Part shown: positions 23,862 to 34,154 of the stretch, one piece after another
Layout of the letters: each line of letters opens with the position of its first letter
How positions within the stretch are numbered: the stretch's first letter is position 1
Origin: JAVBMC01 sp031552845
GTDB lineage: Bacteria > Verrucomicrobiota > Kiritimatiellia > RFP12 > DVOR01
NCBI GenBank assembly: GCA_031552845.1
Contig: JAVBMC010000019.1
Span: 1 to 41,960 of the forward strand
DNA: 41,960 nucleotides
Direction of reading: 5' to 3'
Position numbers and translations under genes: made by a program
Notes under the pieces: model-generated
What the model saw: the letters and a program-made list of their open reading frames with translations, nothing else
Told to the model about the DNA's origin: nothing
Databases searched by the model: none

Positions 23862-25016
23862 ATGGATTCGGTTTTGTTGATTTGCTCCCGGCCTCATGTG
23901 CCGTGGCAGGGTGCGTCGATTCGATTGGTGCATACGATTGACGTGCTGACCTACTTGGGCTATCATGTCGAAGTGCTGACCATCCCGCTCGGTTCGGGCT
24001 TCTACTCCTCCGCGCAGCAGATCCACGTGACCTCGCGCTTCCTCTTCTCCAAGTCCCTCCCCAAGCGCAAACTCTCCTTCCGCCGTTTTTACTACAACCT
24101 CTGCCTCATCCGCAAAGCCGCCGCGCTCGCGCTGCGCAAACGTTACAGCGTCATCCACGGCCTGCACGACGGCAATACCGCCGCCACCTGCGCGGCCTGG
24201 TTCTCCCGCACGCCGCTGATTCTCGAACATCACTCCGGCACTGCCAACGCTCCCGCACGTTGCAGTTGGCTCAGCCGTATTCTCTGTCGCCGTGCGGATG
24301 GCGTCGTCGGCGCCGCAAGCTCCATCGTGCAATTGATGAAGGGGCTCGAATGCGCCGGACGCGTCTGCCATATTCCCGACATCCCCTCGCTGCTCGAACT
24401 GCCCGAAGCCTCGCAAATCGCACGCACCCGTCAGATCTGGACGCAGGGGCATGACGTCAAAATCATCGTCTGCCTCGGTAGCGCCGAACATTTCAACGGC
24501 ATGGAGAACTTTAAAGCCGCCATGCTCAAGCTCGCCGAGACGCGGCACGACCTGCGCTTCGTCTGGATTGGCGGCAACACCAGAGAGATCGCCCACGCCA
24601 AAGCCTTCTTCAAAGAACACGCGCCAAATCTCGAAGTCAACTTCTCCGGATGCCTGCTGCCCGAATCGCTCGCGCTCGCGCTCGCCGCGGCTGATATCAT
24701 CTTCATCCCCCGCATCCGCGGCATCGACGCCCCGATGAAACTGCTCGATGCATTCGCTTCCGGCGTGCCCGTGCTCACCGTCGACTGTCCCGCCGCGCAG
24801 CGTCTCATTGCTTCCGGCACCGGCATCGTCACCGAAGACACCCCCGAAGCTTTAGCCGAAGCCCTCGCCGCATTAGCCGATGACCCGAACGCGCGGAAGG
24901 CCCTCGCCAAAGCCGCGCGCCGCCATGTCGAACAGGCGCACTCCTTCGAATACTTCTCCTCCGCTTACCGCCAGTGTTACGCCTATGTAATCAACCGCCA
25001 CCGCAAGGACGACTGA
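23862..25016 (+). CDS. GT4-type glycosyltransferase
   Basis: About 384 residues with the GT-B two-domain plan of family 4 glycosyltransferases, which move sugars from nucleotide-sugars with retention. The N-terminal domain opens VLLICSRPHVPWQGASIRLVHT and carries VIHGLHDGN and LEHHSG. The C-terminal domain has IIVCLGSAEHFNGM, LRFVWIGGN, VNFSGCLLPESLALALAAADI and the EX7E-like region PMKLLDAFASGVPVLTV. ATG at 23862 is taken because the protein then begins with the first beta strand; a GTG at 23832 is possible. Its stop is 4 nt before the next gene. Donor and acceptor are unknown. Confidence 0.88.
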   Translation: MDSVLLICSRPHVPWQGASIRLVHTIDVLTYLGYHVEVLTIPLGSGFYSSAQQIHVTSRFLFSKSLPKRKLSFRRFYYNLCLIRKAAALALRKRYSVIHGLHDGNTAATCAAWFSRTPLILEHHSGTANAPARCSWLSRILCRRADGVVGAASSIVQLMKGLECAGRVCHIPDIPSLLELPEASQIARTRQIWTQGHDVKIIVCLGSAEHFNGMENFKAAMLKLAETRHDLRFVWIGGNTREIAHAKAFFKEHAPNLEVNFSGCLLPESLALALAAADIIFIPRIRGIDAPMKLLDAFASGVPVLTVDCPAAQRLIASGTGIVTEDTPEALAEALAALADDPNARKALAKAARRHVEQAHSFEYFSSAYRQCYAYVINRHRKDD

Positions 25017-25020
25017 GGCC

Positions 25021-26643
25021 ATGTTCCGCATTACCATCCAGCCATTCGGACGGACCATCTACGCCGGCGACAGCCACACGCTCGCCTACCTCGCCGCGCG
25101 TTCAGGCATTCCCCTGACAGTCACCTGCGGCGGCAACGGCACCTGCGGCAAATGCCGCGTACGCATCCTCTCCGGCGAAGTCAAAGACGCCCACTCCGCC
25201 CACCGCCTGTCGCCCCAAGACCTCGCGCAAGGCTGGCGCCTCGCGTGCGGCTGCAAACCAGCCTCCGACCTGACCATCGAAATCCCCGCCACCTCTATCC
25301 TCGGCACGCAGGAACAAGTCATCCTCAAAGACCACGCGGGCGGCTACAAACTCGCCACTACCCTCTCCATCAGTTCCAACACCAACCTCGCCCTCGCCTT
25401 CGATCTCGGCACCACAACCATCGTCGGCGCACTGATTGATTTAGACACGCACACCGTGCGCGAAACCTGCGGCGAAATGAACGGGCAGATTATCCACGGC
25501 GATGATGTCATCGCCCGCCTCCAGCAGATCCGCGAAGGTGCCGTCTCGCTTGCGGCCATGCAAAGCAAAGCCGTCGCCTCGATGAATACCATCACCGGCC
25601 ACCTCTGCCGCCTCTGCGGCACGGAGCCCGAGGCCATCAAGAAGATCGTCTTCGCGGGCAACACCGCCATGCAGCAGACCTTGCTGGGCATTGACTCCTT
25701 CGGGCTGACGGAACATCCCTTTGCGCCGCGCTTCCGTTATGCCATGCGCACTACTGCCGGAGCACTCGGACTCCATGCCGATCCGAATGCCTCGGTCATG
25801 AGCTTCCCGCAAATCGGCGGCTTCGTCGGCGGCGATACCGTGGCCGGAATGCTCGCCGCAGACTTTGATGAATTCACCCAGCCCGCCCTGCTGATCGACA
25901 TCGGCACCAATGGCGAAGTCGCCCTCTGCAACGAAGGCCGCATCTACTGCGCCTCCACTGCGGCAGGCCCGGCGTTTGAGGGCGCCAGCATCAGCCAAGG
26001 CATGCGCGCCATGTCCGGCGCAATCGACAAAGTTTGGGTGCAGGATTACGATATCGCCATCTCCATCATCGGCAAACGCCGCCCCATCGGCCTTTGCGGC
26101 TCCGCGCTGATCGATGCCGCGGCCGAACTGCTCCGCCTCAGCATCCTCGACCCTTCCGGACTTCTCTGCGAACCGGACGCAATCGGACATGCCATACCCG
26201 CACCCATCAAGCGGCGCATGCTGCCGGATGGATTTGTCTTAGCCTGGCAGCAGGATGGCGCAACACCAGCCGTCACCTTGACACAGTCCGACATCGCCGA
26301 ACTGCAAAAAGCCGTCGCGGCATTGCGGGCAGGCACACAGCTTTTACTGAAGCAAGCGGGATTGGCCGACTATGATTTAAGCGCGGTGCTGTTAGCCGGT
26401 GCGTTCGGCTCCAACTTGAACCGCGAGAATGCACGGCGCATCGGACTGCTGCCTGTCGTTGCGCCGGAACAGATTCACTTCCTCGGCAACGCATCGCTGG
26501 CCGGTGCTGAAATGTTATTACTGCAACCCGCCGCCGAGGCGCGTGCGGAAGCCCTGCGCGAAAAATCCACGCACGTCAATCTTGCGGAAGACCCTGCGTT
26601 TAGCGACACCTATACCGATGCGCTCATCTTTCCTGAGCACTGA
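25021..26643 (+). CDS. Ferredoxin-ASKHA corrinoid-activation-type protein (RACo/RamA-like, DUF4445)
   Basis: 540 residues. Residues ~1-90 form a plant-type [2Fe-2S] ferredoxin domain with C36, C42 and C45 (CGGNGTCGKC) and a later Cys at 76 or 78. Residues ~122-500 form an ASKHA actin-like ATPase fold of DUF4445 (LAFDLGTTTIVGALID, VFAGNTAMQQTLLG, GFVGGDTVAGMLA, LLIDIGTNGEVAL, GPAFEGASIS, LLAGAFGSNLN). Family members reduce inactive Co(II) corrinoid on methyltransferases or corrinoid iron-sulfur proteins, driven by ATP. No methyltransferase or corrinoid protein lies in this window, so its partner is elsewhere. It is joined to the glycosyltransferase by 4 nt and followed by the HIT gene after 18 nt. 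Confidence 0.92.
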   Translation: MFRITIQPFGRTIYAGDSHTLAYLAARSGIPLTVTCGGNGTCGKCRVRILSGEVKDAHSAHRLSPQDLAQGWRLACGCKPASDLTIEIPATSILGTQEQVILKDHAGGYKLATTLSISSNTNLALAFDLGTTTIVGALIDLDTHTVRETCGEMNGQIIHGDDVIARLQQIREGAVSLAAMQSKAVASMNTITGHLCRLCGTEPEAIKKIVFAGNTAMQQTLLGIDSFGLTEHPFAPRFRYAMRTTAGALGLHADPNASVMSFPQIGGFVGGDTVAGMLAADFDEFTQPALLIDIGTNGEVALCNEGRIYCASTAAGPAFEGASISQGMRAMSGAIDKVWVQDYDIAISIIGKRRPIGLCGSALIDAAAELLRLSILDPSGLLCEPDAIGHAIPAPIKRRMLPDGFVLAWQQDGATPAVTLTQSDIAELQKAVAALRAGTQLLLKQAGLADYDLSAVLLAGAFGSNLNRENARRIGLLPVVAPEQIHFLGNASLAGAEMLLLQPAAEARAEALREKSTHVNLAEDPAFSDTYTDALIFPEH

Positions 26644-26661
26644 GCCAAGCAAGGAGTAGTT

Positions 26662-27069
26662 ATGAATAATCCCGACTGTCTTTTCTGCAAAATTATCGAC
26701 CAGCAGATTCCATCCCTCAAAATCTACGAAGACGAAACCGCCTATGCTTTCCTTGACATCAGCCCGTTTGAAGAAGGCCATACGCTAGTCATCCCCAAAT
26801 ACCACGCCGAGACCTTGCTTGACCTGCCGGAAGATGTGTTTGTGAAGTTTTCACACGCCATCCAGCGCGTCGCAAAAATCGTGAAGGAGCGATTGCAAGC
26901 CGATGGCTTCAACGTGCTACAGTCAAACGGCAAATGCGCCACGCAAGTCGTCCCCCACGTTCACTTCCATATTGTTCCCCGCTGGAACACCCGCCCAATG
27001 TCATGGGTCGGCCGCCACGGAACAGACATGAAAGAACTCGCCGAGCTCCACGCTAAGCTCACCAGCTAG
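26662..27069 (+). CDS. HIT-family nucleotide hydrolase, HinT-like
   Basis: 135 residues with the HIT triad H99-V-H101-F-H103, whose central His attacks the alpha-phosphate of nucleotide substrates such as AMP-lysine or AppA-type molecules. N-terminal DCLFCKIIDQQIPS and EEGHTLVIPKYH are typical. AAGGAG lies 5 nt before the ATG. It is the third gene of the glycosyltransferase operon. A repeat-rich gap with no clear terminator follows. Confidence 0.95.
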   Translation: MNNPDCLFCKIIDQQIPSLKIYEDETAYAFLDISPFEEGHTLVIPKYHAETLLDLPEDVFVKFSHAIQRVAKIVKERLQADGFNVLQSNGKCATQVVPHVHFHIVPRWNTRPMSWVGRHGTDMKELAELHAKLTS

Positions 27070-27194
27070 CACTGCCTGTTGAAAGACATCTCACGCGGAG
27101 ACGCGGAAGAGATTCAAATTATTACAACACGCTGCAATCCATCCGCATGCTCGGCGTGCCGTTTCCCTCTAAATGAGTATACGAAGATGGGGAT
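27070..27194. repeat. Intergenic start with dispersed CACGCGGAGACGCGG motif
   Basis: TCTCACGCGGAGACGCGG at 27089-27106, matching the motif at 3303-3326, 7119-7135 and 19121-19146. No gene. Confidence 0.6.
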
Positions 27195-27297
27195 TTTGTG
27201 CCAAACGTTTGGCAGACAGACTTTCAACGTTTGCCAACGCAGTGTCTGATATTTGCCAAGTTTGCGTCCAATGTTTGCCAATGCAGTGTCTGTCTTG
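27195..27297. repeat. 22-bp-pitch palindrome array with AACGTT cores, four to five units
   Basis: Cores AACGTT (27204), AACGTT (27226), GATATT (27248) and AATGTT (27270), all exactly 22 bp apart, with a weak fifth at 27292. The right arm is TTTGCCAA; the first unit is the perfect 16-mer TGCCAAACGTTTGGCA. Spacers of units 3 and 5 share GCAGTGTCT. It lies between two convergent genes. Confidence 0.88.
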
Positions 27298-27391
27298 CAA
27301 AACAAATGCGTGAGCCGAGTGAAACTTCTGCATCAGATGACCGGTACCGTTACGTCATTTGCCACGATTAGAATAAGGTTATGCGTCAGCA

Positions 27392-27489
27392 GGTAGGGCG
27401 GGCTCGCCGAGCGCGCCGTGTGTGGTAATGATGCGTGTGTTGCGGGAAGGCTGAACGCAATGCGGCGGTTTCGGCGAAACCGCCCTACC
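27392..27489. repeat. GGTAGGGCGG hairpin repeat
   Basis: GGTAGGGCGG (27392-27401) pairs perfectly with CCGCCCTACC (27480-27489). Inside are CTCGCCGAG and TTTCGGCGAAA. This is the core hairpin of the elements at 7085-7295 and 38932-39058, here without clear AATTATTAG ends. Confidence 0.75.
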
Positions 27490-27517
27490 CAACTCCCAAC
27501 TTATTACCTCTGGCTTC

Positions 27518-28201
27518 TTATTGTGCAAATGCCTGAGGTGTCGCCTGTTCCGGCACGAACCAGCATGAGGTCCATTCTCCGCCCGGACGGCGAAAGGTTA
27601 AGATACCGCTGAGGTAAGCGACCCAGTTGTCGTGCGAGAATTCCCGCAGCCCGCCGATGCCAGCAGAATACTGCGAGCAGACGCTGTCGTGCGTGACAAA
27701 GATATTGAGGCGGTTGGGGCGCGGCTGTTCCAACCAAGTGCGGATTTCTTCGGACGCCTCAACAAGCGGATTATGATAAATCTCCGTGCCGGTAGCGATG
27801 TAACGGAGGATGACGTTCATTGCCCCTTCGCGCAGGTAAAGATTGAACACATCCAGCTGGTCTTTGTAGAACGGCATGTGGATGCCGATGAGGCGCACGT
27901 CGGCAACTTCCGGCTTTAACCCCATGCCTTCGCCAATCAATGCCGCAGTGCGGCGGCAGCGGAATATCGCACTGGCGCCAAAGGCCGCATCAGTAAACCC
28001 TTTGAGCTTCTCGCCGAACTCCCGCGCAATCGCCTCGCCGTGTTCCGTCAGGTGAACGTCCGCACCGAAGGTCGGATCGTCTTCACGGATAGAAAATCGT
28101 GCGCTGTGGCGGATGAGCAGCGTGACCTGCCCGCCCTCAGCCAGAATGGCTTTAACGTCGTCTAAATTATAATACCGTGATTTATCGAGAATTGCACCCA
28201 T
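27518..28201 (-). CDS. Histidine phosphatase superfamily protein
   Basis: 227 residues of the phosphoglycerate-mutase-like fold. The catalytic RH motif is LLIRHSARFS (R31, H32); FRCRRTAALI supplies the second conserved Arg and VTHDS (~177-181) the second catalytic His. The canonical RHG is RHS here, which is allowed in phosphatase branches. An N-terminal extension (NLDDVKAILAEGG) precedes the first strand. ATG at 28201 is used because AAGGGG lies 7 nt upstream and the longer frame would start inside the rho terminator. The substrate is unknown. No recognisable terminator follows its stop. Confidence 0.9.
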   Translation of the reverse strand: MGAILDKSRYYNLDDVKAILAEGGQVTLLIRHSARFSIREDDPTFGADVHLTEHGEAIAREFGEKLKGFTDAAFGASAIFRCRRTAALIGEGMGLKPEVADVRLIGIHMPFYKDQLDVFNLYLREGAMNVILRYIATGTEIYHNPLVEASEEIRTWLEQPRPNRLNIFVTHDSVCSQYSAGIGGLREFSHDNWVAYLSGILTFRRPGGEWTSCWFVPEQATPQAFAQ

Positions 28202-28220
28202 ACTAAAACCCCTTGTTTTG

Positions 28221-28254
28221 AAAAGCAAAACGCGGCGGTCTGAGAACCGCCGCG
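28221..28254 (-). terminator. Intrinsic terminator after rho
   Basis: CGCGGCGG and CCGCCGCG (28231-28254) form a perfect hairpin with loop TTCTCAGA, followed by TTTTGCTTTT on the minus strand. It starts 14 nt after the rho stop and 20 nt before the phosphatase start, so read-through would reach the phosphatase. Confidence 0.9.
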
Positions 28255-28268
28255 TGGATTAAATCCTA

Positions 28269-29936
<1,668 letters not shown>

Positions 29937-29945
29937 AACTGCTTC

Positions 29946-30536
29946 CTAGTGAGTTGCCAAGCGCTCAATTAAGCCTTGGACTTTTTCCTTCAATTCTTCA
30001 AGTGTTCCGTCATTGACTATCACAAAATCTGCTTTGGCCGCTTTCTCGCTCGTCGGCATTTGCGCCCGCAAGCGGCTGAGCGCTTGCTCACGCGTCATTC
30101 TGCGCAACTGCATCATCCGCTCGATTTGCAGCTCCTCTGGAGCGGTAATGCAAATCACACGGTCAAAACTATCCGCCCAACCGACTTCATACAAGAGGGG
30201 GATGACCGCCAGATGCGGGCCTTGCGACTCAGCAAACCAATCGTCAAAACGCGCCTTGACGCAGGGATGAACCAATTCTTCCAAGCGGCGGAGCATCCCG
30301 GGGTCTGCAAAAACAACCTCAGCCAGCTTGCTCCGGTCAATACCGCCATCAGGCGCCAACACGCAATCTCCTGCCAGCAAGCGGATTGATTCAACCAACA
30401 TTCCGTCAGCAGATTCCAAGGAGTGAACAACCGAATCCGCGTCCAACACGTTCCAACCGTGTTCTTCAAACAAACGCGCAACTGCCGTTTTACCGCACGC
30501 GATACCGCCCGTCAATGCGAAGCGAGTTAAATCCAT
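29946..30536 (-). CDS. coaE: Dephospho-CoA kinase
   Basis: 196 residues; phosphorylates the 3'-OH of dephospho-CoA in the last step of CoA synthesis. The P-loop is GGIACGKT (10-17), followed by DADSVVHSLE, LVHPCVKARF and LLYEVGWADSFDRVICITAPEE, then a lid with RRMTREQALSRLRAQM and FVIVNDGTLEEL. ATG at 30536 starts the first beta strand; a longer frame upstream is unsupported. It has no clear ribosome-binding site. It lies 9 nt before rho and 168 nt after the secretin gene. Confidence 0.96.
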   Translation of the reverse strand: MDLTRFALTGGIACGKTAVARLFEEHGWNVLDADSVVHSLESADGMLVESIRLLAGDCVLAPDGGIDRSKLAEVVFADPGMLRRLEELVHPCVKARFDDWFAESQGPHLAVIPLLYEVGWADSFDRVICITAPEELQIERMMQLRRMTREQALSRLRAQMPTSEKAAKADFVIVNDGTLEELKEKVQGLIERLATH

Positions 30537-30704
30537 AAAACAAAGGACTAATTCATTCACCAACACTATGCAGCGAACGAACAGAAAAGGCTTCCCCCGC
30601 AGGGGATTCAACAGTAATTAAACGCGCAACGCCACGAGCAATCCCATGAAACCTCACACGCCGCCCTGTTATTCAAACGAACGGCGTGCGGGATTCAGGA
30701 CAGC

Positions 30705-33700
30705 TCAACCCTCGGGCTGTGCGTTTGAATCGTCAGCTGCCGCCGTCAGAGAAGTACCGCTGCCGGAGAGCGAATCGCCACCCGTGCGGATTGCACGGCC
30801 GGAAGGATCAACCAAGCGCGCCGTCACAAAGATCAACAGGTTGCGCTTGTCGCTCATTTCAGCCTTGCTGCGGAACAAGAAACCAACCCACGGCAGATCG
30901 CCAAGGAAAGGAATCTTGTCATCAATTGTCTGACGGGATTCGGTAATCATACCGCCCAACACCACCGTGGCACCGTTGTAAATCGAGAGCTTGGTCTCAG
31001 CCTTACGGGTGTGGAAGAGCGGCATATTCATCGGCAACTCAACCCACTCAGCTTCGGTCGGCTCACCGGTAATCGGGTTGTAACCCAATCCCGGAGGATA
31101 CTTCGGATAACGTGTTCCGTATTCCAACCAACGCTTGAACTCAACGACTTCAGGCTTCAGGTCCAATTCAATCATCTGACCTTCAGCGGTCACTTCAGGC
31201 GTCACAACCAAAATCACGCCGGTTTCGCGCATCGTGAAGTCGGTCGGCTCAACGATAGCCAAAGGATCAGAGGTCGTGCCGCCGTTGCCGGTGCCGCCAC
31301 TGCTGCCCTGCTGGGAGATCTGCACGCGGTAGCCGGAGGGATAAATAAACTCTTCAACAACCTTCATCGTCGCGGCCTGGCCGGACTTAGTCACGATCTT
31401 CGGAGCGGACAACAGGTCGGTATCGGATCGCTGGCTCAACGCGTGCAGGATCATCGACAGGTCGACATCGCCGAACTTCATCGCGAAGGAGGCTAAGTTA
31501 TCTTCCGTGCCAAAGCTGGAGAGATAAGAGCCATCTGCAGTGCGCGTATTCAAATAGCGCATGCCGCTTGCCAATGAACCGGCCGACATCTTAATAGCAC
31601 GGCTGCTGGAACCCGCCAACGCGCCGCCATTAGGCACCAAGCTGTTCTGATTGCCGGCGGCAGGATTCAAAGTGCCAGAACCACCCGTAGCGGGCTCGCC
31701 CTTATAATCGCCGGTGAAATTGATATCGCTATTGAGCGTCCACTCAAAGCCCATCGAGTTCAAGTCGTTCTGCGAGACTTCGACGAAGCGGGCCTCGATC
31801 TCAATCTGGCGGGGCGTCACGTTCAACTCTTCCAACGCCTGCTCAAGAGCAGCCAGATTGTCAGGAGTGTTCGTCACGCGCAGCTTGCCGATTGCAGAGA
31901 TATAAGCAATGCTGGAACGTTCCGGCCATTGCACGCCCATTTCCTTGAACGCGAGCTTCCAATCCTGTGTCTCATCAGCCGAATCCGTGGTAGCCGCACC
32001 AAAACCACCTTGTGCCGCGCCAAAGCCTCCACCACCGGCCGGAGCGGCCTTGGTGTCCTTGCTGATACTATTCATGACTTCAATCATCGTGCTGACCACG
32101 TTATAGGAACGGGTCTCTAGCTCTTCATCCGGCTCGTTGAGCGGCATGACCATGACGACATTCTTCTTGATTTTATACTTCATGCCGGTCACTTCGCAGA
32201 CCAACTTGAGAGCTTCAGCCAAAGGAATAAAGCGTGCGCTGATGCTCGGAATCACGGGCGCACCGAAAGTCGACGGCGCTGCGCCGGCTGTTGTGGCAGC
32301 GGCAAACGGATCCGGTGCGGCGGCTTCAGCTGTTTGACGTTGCGCCGTCCCTAACTTCAAAACGAAGTTCACACCACGCTTGCTAATCTCCAGCTCCGGA
32401 TCATCATACTCGCGGCTGGATTGATTGAAGAAGTCGATTGCGTCAATAACCGTTGCAGGCGGGCGGAAGCTGACTTCCGGCAACACGATGCTACGGAGCT
32501 TCTTTTCAATAATACGCTCCGGGGAGAGTCCTGTGGCAACATCCTTGGAGCCGACAGTCGTACCGCTGCCCTTGCGCAATTGGAGCTGGTCGCTTTCAAT
32601 GGCGTAACGGGGAGGCGTCCAAGTGGCTCTGACATGAGCCATCATCATATCGCGCGTCTTGTCGAATTCCAGCGTCTTGACATCCTGAAGCTGCTTGGCA
32701 ATGCGTGCGAGCGTACGGATTGCTTCCTTATCATCCGGATTATCGCGAAGCACCAACTCGGCTTCTTCCGTCGCCTTCTCTAACTCGTGCGTAGCCAGAT
32801 ACTGCGCGGCACGATCCAAACGGCGGCGGGTCTCACTGCGGGCGTCTTTAAACTTCTCTTCGCTGATACGCGGCAAGCTGGTGCGCGCATTATCCTTCAG
32901 AGCAGGTTTGGCCATAGCCTCTTCAATGGAAGCTTTCAGAGAAGTTGCCTTGGCATACCCCATCGAATCGGCCGTCTTAAGGGCCTCAAGAGCTTCAGGA
33001 TATTGTTCTTTCTTATAGAGGAGACGAGCTTTTCCATAGGAGGCTTCCTGCAAACCGCGATCAGCCTCAGCACGCGCACTGACGATAGCCGGTACGTTGG
33101 GGCGAGGAGCGATAAACCGGCCTGCGTTTGCATACTGCTCAAGGGCTAAATCGTAGTCACCGTCGCGCAAAGCTTTACGGGCGATTTCCAGTGCGGAGAA
33201 CCCGTGCTGGTCATTACCGGCACGGCGATCGCGCTCAATTGTAGCGATTTCATCAATCAACATCTGCTCTTCTGTGGGTGCCTGTGTGACAGGTGCAGCG
33301 GCAACAGCAGGCACGGGCTGCTCGACAACTACAGGAGCAGTCTCAACAATCGCTGGGGCGGCTTCGACGACGGCGGCAGCAGGTTCGGCAACTGCGGGAG
33401 CGGCTTCGGCCATGGGCGCAACTTCAACGGCAGGCGCAACGGTCTCAGCGGGCTTCTCGCCTAACAGATCGGCCAACGGGTCGGCGGCAGGTGCGGCAGG
33501 TGCTTCAACAGCAGGAGCGGCCTCGACTGCGGGAGCGGCGGCAGGTTTCTCGCCCAGCAAATCAGCTAGAGGATCTGCAGCAGCCGGTGCGGCGGGCGCG
33601 GCCTCTACAACAGGTGCGGCTTCGACGGCAGGTGCGGCGGGCGCTTCAACAGCAATGGCGGGAGTAGCGGGTTCGGCAGCAGGTGCCGGTTCAGCGGCGG

Positions 33701-33845
33701 GTTGGGTCGGGGCGGCAGGAGCCGGTTGCGCGGGTGCGGTTAAATCGCTGAGCAACGCATCCAGCGCATCATCTTGAGCGCATACCGCAGTCGCAACAAC
33801 CGCTAAAACAATCTTTACCATTGACGAGCGTTTAAATCCGCACAT
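30705..33845 (-). CDS. Secretin-domain outer-membrane protein (Amuc_1098-like)
   Basis: 1,046 residues. A signal peptide (cleavage near AVCA-QDD, ~23) leads into an Ala/Pro/Glu repeat tract (~35-195, near-identical LADLLGEKPA units). TPR-like helices follow (~205-440), then a small STN-like domain (~530-570, FIPLAEALKLVCEVTG) and an N-domain (~655-690). The secretin beta-barrel domain (~690-1018) ends IPFLGDLPWVGFLFRS and RNLLIFVTARLVDP. Secretins form the outer-membrane ring of type II secretion and type IV pilus machines. The pairing with PilM/N/O-like genes and the gene order match Amuc_1098 of Akkermansia. GGAGAGG lies 6 nt before the ATG. It has its own near-consensus promoter at 33967-33995. 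Confidence 0.95.
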   Translation of the reverse strand: MCGFKRSSMVKIVLAVVATAVCAQDDALDALLSDLTAPAQPAPAAPTQPAAEPAPAAEPATPAIAVEAPAAPAVEAAPVVEAAPAAPAAADPLADLLGEKPAAAPAVEAAPAVEAPAAPAADPLADLLGEKPAETVAPAVEVAPMAEAAPAVAEPAAAVVEAAPAIVETAPVVVEQPVPAVAAAPVTQAPTEEQMLIDEIATIERDRRAGNDQHGFSALEIARKALRDGDYDLALEQYANAGRFIAPRPNVPAIVSARAEADRGLQEASYGKARLLYKKEQYPEALEALKTADSMGYAKATSLKASIEEAMAKPALKDNARTSLPRISEEKFKDARSETRRRLDRAAQYLATHELEKATEEAELVLRDNPDDKEAIRTLARIAKQLQDVKTLEFDKTRDMMMAHVRATWTPPRYAIESDQLQLRKGSGTTVGSKDVATGLSPERIIEKKLRSIVLPEVSFRPPATVIDAIDFFNQSSREYDDPELEISKRGVNFVLKLGTAQRQTAEAAAPDPFAAATTAGAAPSTFGAPVIPSISARFIPLAEALKLVCEVTGMKYKIKKNVVMVMPLNEPDEELETRSYNVVSTMIEVMNSISKDTKAAPAGGGGFGAAQGGFGAATTDSADETQDWKLAFKEMGVQWPERSSIAYISAIGKLRVTNTPDNLAALEQALEELNVTPRQIEIEARFVEVSQNDLNSMGFEWTLNSDINFTGDYKGEPATGGSGTLNPAAGNQNSLVPNGGALAGSSSRAIKMSAGSLASGMRYLNTRTADGSYLSSFGTEDNLASFAMKFGDVDLSMILHALSQRSDTDLLSAPKIVTKSGQAATMKVVEEFIYPSGYRVQISQQGSSGGTGNGGTTSDPLAIVEPTDFTMRETGVILVVTPEVTAEGQMIELDLKPEVVEFKRWLEYGTRYPKYPPGLGYNPITGEPTEAEWVELPMNMPLFHTRKAETKLSIYNGATVVLGGMITESRQTIDDKIPFLGDLPWVGFLFRSKAEMSDKRNLLIFVTARLVDPSGRAIRTGGDSLSGSGTSLTAAADDSNAQPEG

Positions 33846-33898
33846 GAGGGCCTCTCCATTCTAAACACTATACACAAATTCCACTGCTTCTGCACACG

Positions 33899-33918
33899 GC
33901 TCGGAACCTGAACCGAGC
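33899..33918 (-). promoter_or_regulatory. Hairpin in the secretin mRNA leader
   Basis: GCTCGG and CCGAGC form a 6-bp stem with an 8-nt loop, about 55 nt before the start codon and inside the ~115-nt leader. Confidence 0.5.
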
Positions 33919-33966
33919 TCGAGGAAAACACAACACAATCCGCCGAAACATAGAAACAATCAGAGA

Positions 33967-33995
33967 ATTGTACTATATCCTCGGTTAATTGTCAA
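33967..33995 (-). promoter_or_regulatory. Near-consensus promoter of the secretin gene
   Basis: TTGACA (33990-33995), exactly 17 bp, then TACAAT (33967-33972) on the minus strand. It is the strongest promoter in the window. The gap 33846-34154 otherwise contains only the leader hairpin and no gene. Confidence 0.92.
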
Positions 33996-34154
33996 CAAAC
34001 AACATCACGTGGTGCAAGCAATCTCGTTTTGACCTTCGCCAAGACGGAATTACCCTGAAAACACGCACCGCCGAACTCTCAAACAACCTCTGCTCCAACA
34101 TCCCGCGCCTCCCAAAACTTTCGAAAGACGGGGGACTTTGCAGCAGTAAATGCC

